Shown piece by piece: positions 59,723 to 64,000 of a DNA stretch of 64,000 nt. The position numbers were made by a program, and so were the translations under genes. The notes under the pieces were generated by a model that had not been told where the DNA came from, did no database searches, and saw only the letters and a list, made by a program, of their open reading frames with translations. Position 1 is the stretch's first letter. Every line of letters starts with the position of its first letter. Source of the DNA: DASYFG01 sp036498565 (GTDB lineage Bacteria; Bacillota; Bacilli; Lactobacillales; Lactobacillaceae); the NCBI GenBank assembly GCA_036498565.1, contig DASYFG010000003.1:270309-334308 (forward strand). The letters run 5' to 3'.

Positions 59723-61522
59723 ATGGCAAAAATTAGTGTCGGCTTAGCTGCATTGAAAGTAATGGAAGGCTGGGGCGTTGATACAATCTACGGTATTCCT
59801 TCAGGAACGTTGAGTGGTTTGATGAACGCAATGGGTGAACCTGAAAACAACATTAAGTTCTTGCAAGTTAAGCACGAAGAAGTTGGTGCAATGGCAGCCG
59901 TTATGCAATGGAAGTTTGGCGGCAAGTTTGCCGTTACAGTTGGTTCAGGTGGACCTGGTGCAACTCACTTGATCAACGGTTTGTACGATGCAGCCATGGA
60001 CAACATTCCAGTTTTGGCCATCTTGGGTTCAAAGCCAAACCGCGAAAACGCGATGGACGCTTTCCAAGAATTGAACCAAAACCCAATGTACGACAACATT
60101 GCTGTTTATAACCGTCGTGTGGCAACTGCTGAACAATTGCCAAAGTTGGTTGATGAAGCCATCCGTACAGCCATCACAAAGGGCGGCCCTGCCGTACTTG
60201 AAGTACCAGCTGACTTTGGTTTTGCTGAAATCGAAGAAGACGCTTTCTACTCATCAGGTTCAAGCTTCCGCGGTTGGAAGTCTTCTCCTTTGGATGAAGC
60301 CGACATCGATGCTGCTGTTGAATTGTTGAACAAAGCAGAACGTCCAGTGATCTATGCTGGATTTGGTACGATGGGGCACGGTCCGTTGGTTCAAGAATTG
60401 GCCCGCAAGATTAAGGCACCTGTGATTACAACAGGTAAGAACTTTGAAACGTTTGAATGGGACTTTGAAGCTTTGACAGGTTCAACATTCCGTTTGGGAT
60501 GGAAGCCTGCTAACGAAACAGTTTTGGAAGCTGACACTGTTTTGTTTATCGGTTCAAACTTCCCCTTCTCAGAAGTTGAAGGCACATTCCGTAACGTTAG
60601 TCGCTTTATTCAAGTTGACAACAACCCAACAATGTTGGGAAAGCGTCACCAAACTGACGTGTCAATTTTGGGTGATGCTGGCGAAGCCTTGGAAGCTTTC
60701 TTGGCGAAAACAGAAGCTAAAGAAGCAACACCATGGTGGAACGCTAATTTGGCAAACGTTGCCAACTGGCGTGCTTACATGAACAAGTTGGAACAAAAGA
60801 CCGAAGGGGCTTTGCAATTCTACCAAGTTTATGAAGCTATCAACAACAACGCTGACGAAGATGCAATCTTCTCAATTGACGTTGGTAACTCAACGTTGAC
60901 ATCAGTTCGTCACTTGCACATGACACCTAAGAATAAGTGGCGTACATCACCATTGTTTGCAACGATGGGAATCGCTATTCCTGGTGGAATTGCAGCCAAG
61001 AACACTTACCCTGACCGTCAAGCATGGAACTTGATCGGGGATGGTGCGTTTGCGATGACCATGCAAGATGTTGTGACAAACGTCCGTTACGACATGCCTG
61101 TTATTAACGTGGTCTTCACCAACACAGAATACGGGTTCATCAAGAACAAGTATGAAGACACAAACAAGTACAACACAGGTACGGACTTCGGTGACGTTGA
61201 CTACGCCAAGATTGGTGAAGCACAAGGTGCCGTTGGTTTGACAGTATCACGCATTGAAGATATCGATGCCGTGATCAAAGAAGCTGTGAAGTACTACAAC
61301 GAAGGTCGCACAGTTGTGGTTGATGCAAAGATCACACACGACCGTCCAATCCCAGTTGAAACATTGAAGTTGGACACAAACTTGTACAGCGAAGAAGTTG
61401 TTGCAGAATACAAGGCCAAGTACGAAGCTGAAGACTTGGTACCATTCCGCGAATTCTTGGAAGCTGAAGGCTTGACGTCAAAGTACATCAAGGCTGACGA
61501 AAGTAACAAGTTTAGTTTCTAA
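59723..61522 (+). CDS. pox: Pyruvate oxidase (H2O2-forming)
   Basis: A 599-aa ThDP/FAD enzyme: pyruvate + phosphate + O2 gives acetyl phosphate, CO2 and H2O2. ThDP-contact Glu in VKHEEVGAMAAVMQW; the FAD domain is central; the Mg-ThDP motif is LIGDGAFAMTMQDVVTNVRY. It is the PoxB/SpxB type of lactic acid bacteria and gives an extra ATP aerobically through acetate kinase. Very strong codon bias suggests high expression. GGAGAC precedes the ATG. Confidence 0.95.
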   Translation: MAKISVGLAALKVMEGWGVDTIYGIPSGTLSGLMNAMGEPENNIKFLQVKHEEVGAMAAVMQWKFGGKFAVTVGSGGPGATHLINGLYDAAMDNIPVLAILGSKPNRENAMDAFQELNQNPMYDNIAVYNRRVATAEQLPKLVDEAIRTAITKGGPAVLEVPADFGFAEIEEDAFYSSGSSFRGWKSSPLDEADIDAAVELLNKAERPVIYAGFGTMGHGPLVQELARKIKAPVITTGKNFETFEWDFEALTGSTFRLGWKPANETVLEADTVLFIGSNFPFSEVEGTFRNVSRFIQVDNNPTMLGKRHQTDVSILGDAGEALEAFLAKTEAKEATPWWNANLANVANWRAYMNKLEQKTEGALQFYQVYEAINNNADEDAIFSIDVGNSTLTSVRHLHMTPKNKWRTSPLFATMGIAIPGGIAAKNTYPDRQAWNLIGDGAFAMTMQDVVTNVRYDMPVINVVFTNTEYGFIKNKYEDTNKYNTGTDFGDVDYAKIGEAQGAVGLTVSRIEDIDAVIKEAVKYYNEGRTVVVDAKITHDRPIPVETLKLDTNLYSEEVVAEYKAKYEAEDLVPFREFLEAEGLTSKYIKADESNKFSF

Positions 61523-61531
61523 AAGCAAATT

Positions 61532-61600
61532 AAAAAAGACTTTCAACAATTGTTGGAAGTCTTTTTTGTACCCACAAAAAAAGTCCCGTTCGGGACTTTG
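61532..61600. terminator. Paired terminators between pox and lemA
   Basis: Two hairpins. AAGACTTTCAACAA with mirror TTGTTGGAAGTCTT (61532-61567) ends pox. AAGTCCCG-TT-CGGGACTT (61574-61600) ends lemA on the minus strand. Confidence 0.88.
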
Positions 61601-61602
61601 AT

Positions 61603-62157
61603 TTAGAATTCAACTTTTGGCACAGCTTTTTCAGCTTCTGGTGTGACCAACAAAGCAAATGGTGTGAATTTGAACAAACCAACTAGTAAATTAGCGGGGA
61701 ACTGTTCGATTTCAGTATTGAAACGAGCGGCCGATGAGTTGTAAACTTGGCGCGCATAACTGATTTTGTTTTCTAAATCAGTTAAATTTTCCATCAATTG
61801 ACTGAATTGCGTGTTAGCTTTCAAATCAGGATATGCTTCTGCGACAGCCACCAATTGTTGTGTTGCTTGCGTGAGTTGCGCGTTGACTTGATCTTTGGCA
61901 GCTAAGTCGTCGCTGTCTTGCAACTCAACCGCTTTTTGACGCAATTGCGTGACTTGTGTCAAAGTTTCTTGTTCGTGCTTGGCGTAACCTTTCACGGTTG
62001 ATACCAAATTCGGGATCAAGTCGTTACGTTGTTTGAGCGTGACATCAATCTGACTTTCGGCAGCCAGGGTATTGTTTTTACCGGTAACCAATTTGTTGTA
62101 CGTCATAATCGCGTACAACACCGCAATGACCACAATCACTAAAATAATCCAAATCAT
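61603..62157 (-). CDS. lemA: LemA family protein
   Basis: 184 aa. One N-terminal membrane helix (MIWIILVIVVIAVLYAIM), then the LemA helical bundle with its hallmark LKQRNDLIPNLVSTVKGYAKHE. Function unclear in most bacteria; it is often next to an HtpX-like or Rhomboid protein, which is not the case here. Minus-strand AGAGG precedes the ATG. Single gene. Confidence 0.93.
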   Translation of the reverse strand: MIWIILVIVVIAVLYAIMTYNKLVTGKNNTLAAESQIDVTLKQRNDLIPNLVSTVKGYAKHEQETLTQVTQLRQKAVELQDSDDLAAKDQVNAQLTQATQQLVAVAEAYPDLKANTQFSQLMENLTDLENKISYARQVYNSSAARFNTEIEQFPANLLVGLFKFTPFALLVTPEAEKAVPKVEF

Positions 62158-62270
62158 AGGAAACCTCTTTTTCGTCTTTTTGTCATTATAACAAAAATCA
62201 ACAACTCGTGCTGTAAAAGGGTTTTGTGGTAAACTATTAAAAGTAAACTCTCACTAAAAGGAGACTCATC

Positions 62271-63416
62271 ATGAGCCGTACCTTCTCAGGTAACTTGCAC
62301 AAAGAAGATCTTGAAGGCGATCGCATTGGCGTGTTTTTCGGGACGCTAGCACCCATGCACGTCGGTCATCAAGCTGAAATTTATAAAGCCGCTGCGCTAA
62401 ATGACGGTGTTTTAGTCATTACGTCGGGCTACACCGGCGATCGCGGTGAACAAATTGGCTTAAGTTTGGAAAAGCGTTTCCGGTATTTGCGCGAAGCGTT
62501 TAACGACGAACCCGCGATTAAAGTTGATTATTTGAATGAAGACGACATCCCAACCATGCCAAACGGTTGGGACGAATGGACGGCTTTGTTATTGGAAACA
62601 ATTGCGCATAACATTGTGAATCCAGACGCGCATATCACCTTTTACACGGGCGAAGCTAATTATAAAGAAGAATTAGAAAAACGGTTGCCGCAGACCGGTC
62701 AATTTGAAGTGAGTTTGATGGATCGCACGATTCTTAAAATTTCTGGTACGGAAATTCGTGAAAATCCAATCGCAAACTGGGACTACATCAACCGCGTGTT
62801 CCGCCGTCATTTTACCAAAAAGGTGACGGTAATGGGGTCAGCTTCAACCGGAAAATCAACGTTGGTGCGGCGTTTGGCGCGTTCGGCTAACTCACCGTTC
62901 AGTGAAGAATATGCACGTGAATATCAAGAACGCAGCAATGTCAGTGATGATGAATTGGTTGTCAAAGACTATATTCGCTTGATTCAAGGTCAATATGATG
63001 CCAATTCACAGGAAATCAATTCATCTTCTAACAACGGCCTGACGATTTTTGATACGGATGCAATGGTGACCAAAGTCTATGCTAATTTGTGGCTAGACGC
63101 TGAATCGAATGCGCAGCTTAAACCGGTGTTTGACAACACGATTAGTGAAGAACAAATCGACTTGATTTTGGTGGTGCCACCGGTTACGCCATACGTGGAT
63201 GACGGATTCCGCAACATGGACGAAGCCGACATGGCCAACCGCGTCCGTTTTCATGACGAACTGATGCGCGTTATCGACGAATATGGTTTCACGGATAAGG
63301 TCGTCATTTTAGATGCCAAAGGCGGACCAGATGATCCGTTTGGGTATTACGCGCGTTATTTGCAAGCGTTAGATGCGATTCAAGTTCGGACTGGGTTTAA
63401 TATTAAGCATATATAA
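62271..63416 (+). CDS. nadR: NadR: NMN adenylyltransferase / ribosylnicotinamide kinase
   Basis: 381 aa, bifunctional NAD salvage. The N-terminal adenylyltransferase domain carries FFGTLAPMHVGHQAEIY and the late motif ISGTEIRENP. The C-terminal kinase has the P-loop VMGSASTGKSTLVRRLA, with EYAREYQER and FDTDAMVTKVY. The regulatory HTH of enterobacterial NadR is absent, so it should act only as an enzyme. AAAGGAG precedes the ATG. Single gene next to the CRISPR remnant. Confidence 0.93.
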   Translation: MSRTFSGNLHKEDLEGDRIGVFFGTLAPMHVGHQAEIYKAAALNDGVLVITSGYTGDRGEQIGLSLEKRFRYLREAFNDEPAIKVDYLNEDDIPTMPNGWDEWTALLLETIAHNIVNPDAHITFYTGEANYKEELEKRLPQTGQFEVSLMDRTILKISGTEIRENPIANWDYINRVFRRHFTKKVTVMGSASTGKSTLVRRLARSANSPFSEEYAREYQERSNVSDDELVVKDYIRLIQGQYDANSQEINSSSNNGLTIFDTDAMVTKVYANLWLDAESNAQLKPVFDNTISEEQIDLILVVPPVTPYVDDGFRNMDEADMANRVRFHDELMRVIDEYGFTDKVVILDAKGGPDDPFGYYARYLQALDAIQVRTGFNIKHI

Positions 63417-63574
63417 ACATTGGTGTGACAGGGTTTGTGATATAATTGGCGTATGGACTTTTGCGATTATTGATGAGGTAGTGTGAGCAACTTTTCTTTG
63501 AGCGAAGTGGTGAGTGATGACATGCACTTCGAATGAATCTTTGTGTTTTTATCTGAAAACCGAACGAGTGGTCT
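63417..63574 (+). promoter_or_regulatory. Promoter and hairpin between nadR and the CRISPR repeat
   Basis: Extended -10 TGA-TATAAT (63438-63446) reads right toward the array. A stem CGAAGTG (63503-63509) with CACTTCG (63525-63531) follows. Only a six-codon ORF (from 63454) is visible. No terminator is seen before the first repeat, so this transcript may run antisense through the array. Confidence 0.4.
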
Positions 63575-63676
63575 GCTTTGAATCTCTGTTAATTTAGATA
63601 GTTTAAAAACTTGAAGGCGGAGCGCAACTATTCAATCTCAGCTTTGAATCTCTGTTAATTTAGATAGTTTAAAAAC
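63575..63676 (-). CRISPR. Minimal CRISPR array: two 36-bp repeats, one 30-bp spacer
   Basis: Two identical 36-bp repeats (63575-63610 and 63641-63676), on the plus strand beginning GCTTTGAATC and ending GTTTAAAAAC, flank a 30-bp spacer (63611-63640). Repeat and spacer sizes are those of type II-A. Read on the minus strand the repeat begins GTTTTTAAAC, the usual 5' end of type II repeats, and the neighbouring tracrRNA pairs with that strand, so crRNA should be made leftward. No cas gene lies within 1 kb to the left or in the 320 bp to the right. Confidence 0.8.
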
Positions 63677-63700
63677 GGGATACGTCATGTAATTATTGTT

Positions 63701-63729
63701 TTGATCTTGTTAAGAAATTTTGTTATGCT
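63701..63729 (+). promoter_or_regulatory. Probable tracrRNA promoter
   Basis: TTGATC (63701-63706), 17 bp, extended -10 TGT-TATGCT (63721-63729). Confidence 0.5.
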
Positions 63730-63735
63730 AGTAGT

Positions 63736-63865
63736 ATTATTTTCAATAAGATTAGTGACAACCAAAAGGTTTGGAGCTTTAGATGTCTGTCTGTTTAAAG
63801 AGTTGGAATAGCACGAGTCTTGAAGACTAAAGAAGAAAGCCACCTCGAAAAGAGGTGGCTTTTTT
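63736..63865 (+). ncRNA. Probable tracrRNA
   Basis: The anti-repeat 63776-63802 starts GCTTTAGATGTCTGTC and ends GTTTAAAGAG. Against the minus-strand crRNA repeat, the first block makes 13 of 16 pairs and the second 9 consecutive pairs, separated by a loop where the repeat has about 8 extra bases: the bulged duplex of type II systems. The AAAGA closing the lower stem is as in S. thermophilus CRISPR1 tracrRNA (from memory). Then AGTCT-TGA-AGACT (63816-63828) and a terminator GCCACCTC-GAAAA-GAGGTGGC with six T (63839-63865). A classical nexus is not evident. Confidence 0.6.
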
Positions 63866-63869
63866 GTAC

Positions 63870-63968
63870 GCAAAAGGCCAATAAAAACAAACAAAAAAAA
63901 GCGAAAAAGACCAAAAGAAATCAAAAACACGAACAAAGAAAACAATGTAAAAAAGATGCGAAAAAAGC
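63870..63968 (+). other. A-rich, T-poor tract of about 95 bp
   Basis: Non-coding stretch that is roughly two thirds A with only a few T, between the tracrRNA terminator and the promoter at the right edge. It may act as an UP element or a bent segment. Confidence 0.4.
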
Positions 63969-63969
63969 C

Positions 63970-63998
63970 TTGACGAAACGCTTACAAGTCGGTAATAT
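63970..63998 (+). promoter_or_regulatory. Strong promoter with cre at the right edge
   Basis: TTGACG (63970-63975), 17 bp, TAATAT (63993-63998), with a cre (ACGAAACGCTTACA, 63973-63986) over the -35 and spacer. It drives a gene beyond the window, likely carbon-regulated. Confidence 0.65.
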
Positions 63999-64000
63999 AT

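Noticed and set aside
63534..63560. Sequence resembling a degenerate CRISPR repeat upstream of the first repeat
   Set aside because: Matches only about 60 percent and would leave a 14-bp spacer, so not counted.
63685..63945. 86-aa minus-strand frame rich in Phe/Leu near the right edge
   Set aside because: It is the reverse of the A-rich tract and the tracrRNA, with low-complexity sequence and no plausible start.

Overview
This 64 kb window looks like chromosome of a heterofermentative lactic acid bacterium of the Leuconostocaceae branch of Lactobacillaceae, most like Weissella. The genus is an inference. The support is the gene set (HPr/EI, mannitol PTS, pyruvate oxidase, glycerol-3-phosphate oxidase, cytochrome bd, PepS), CcpA-type cre sites, mid-range GC with heavy TTG(Leu)/CAA/GAA codon use, and a tmRNA tag ending SYAVAA. 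No rRNA, phage, plasmid or insertion sequence was seen.

Layout. 1-2.5 kb: end of an unknown gene, a small ORF and ptsHI. 2.6-8.4 kb: a lipoteichoic acid block (two glycolipid glycosyltransferases, a flippase-like membrane protein, a YkuJ-family protein, LtaS). 8.4-12.9 kb: pepS, a degenerate GH25-like membrane protein, an oxidoreductase and a DEAD-box helicase. 12.9-19.8 kb: tRNA-Arg(CCT), cydABDC and a GH73 hydrolase. 19.8-23.5 kb: uppP, a coiled-coil membrane protein, tpiA copy 1 and eno. 23.5-33.9 kb: an accessory stretch of regulator/target pairs (LysR/hydrolase, MarR/MFS, TetR/epimerase, MerR/SDR) plus housekeeping enzymes (MazG, cupin, NUDIX, DUF2075, Tag, DUF1294). 34-36.3 kb: prfC with an odd leader, a candidate C-rich sRNA and ssrA. 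36.3-39.4 kb: an orphan response regulator, an SDR, a GlsB-type protein and a GlcU-type sugar uptake protein. 39.4-53 kb: a carbon block (mtlD/mtlA, pgi, HAD, fba, CdaR-type regulator, glpK-glpO-tpiA2-glpF, gap) with cre sites at most promoters. 53-59.5 kb: pcrA, a kinase, an ASCH protein, ligA and a CamS-like protein. 59.7-63.4 kb: pox, lemA and nadR. 63.4-64 kb: a two-repeat CRISPR array beside a probable tracrRNA, with no cas gene visible, then a strong promoter running off the edge.

Together the genes describe a sugar-fermenting cell that uses oxygen. GlpO and Pox consume O2 and make H2O2, cytochrome bd (with a Rex-like site upstream) respires if haem is supplied, and CcpA appears to coordinate PTS, mannitol, glycerol and pyruvate use.

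The most unusual items are non-coding: (1) the mini CRISPR array with tracrRNA; (2) two copies of a large structured intergenic element with compensatory base changes, after eno and before prfC; (3) a candidate sRNA with exposed CUCC motifs between prfC and ssrA; (4) a Shine-Dalgarno followed at once by AUG-UAG in the leader of prfC (release factor 3), whose own start has no Shine-Dalgarno; (5) hairpins placed exactly between the Shine-Dalgarno and start codon of cydA and of the sugar uptake gene; (6) several promoters whose -10 box lies 6-7 nt from the start codon, suggesting leaderless mRNAs.
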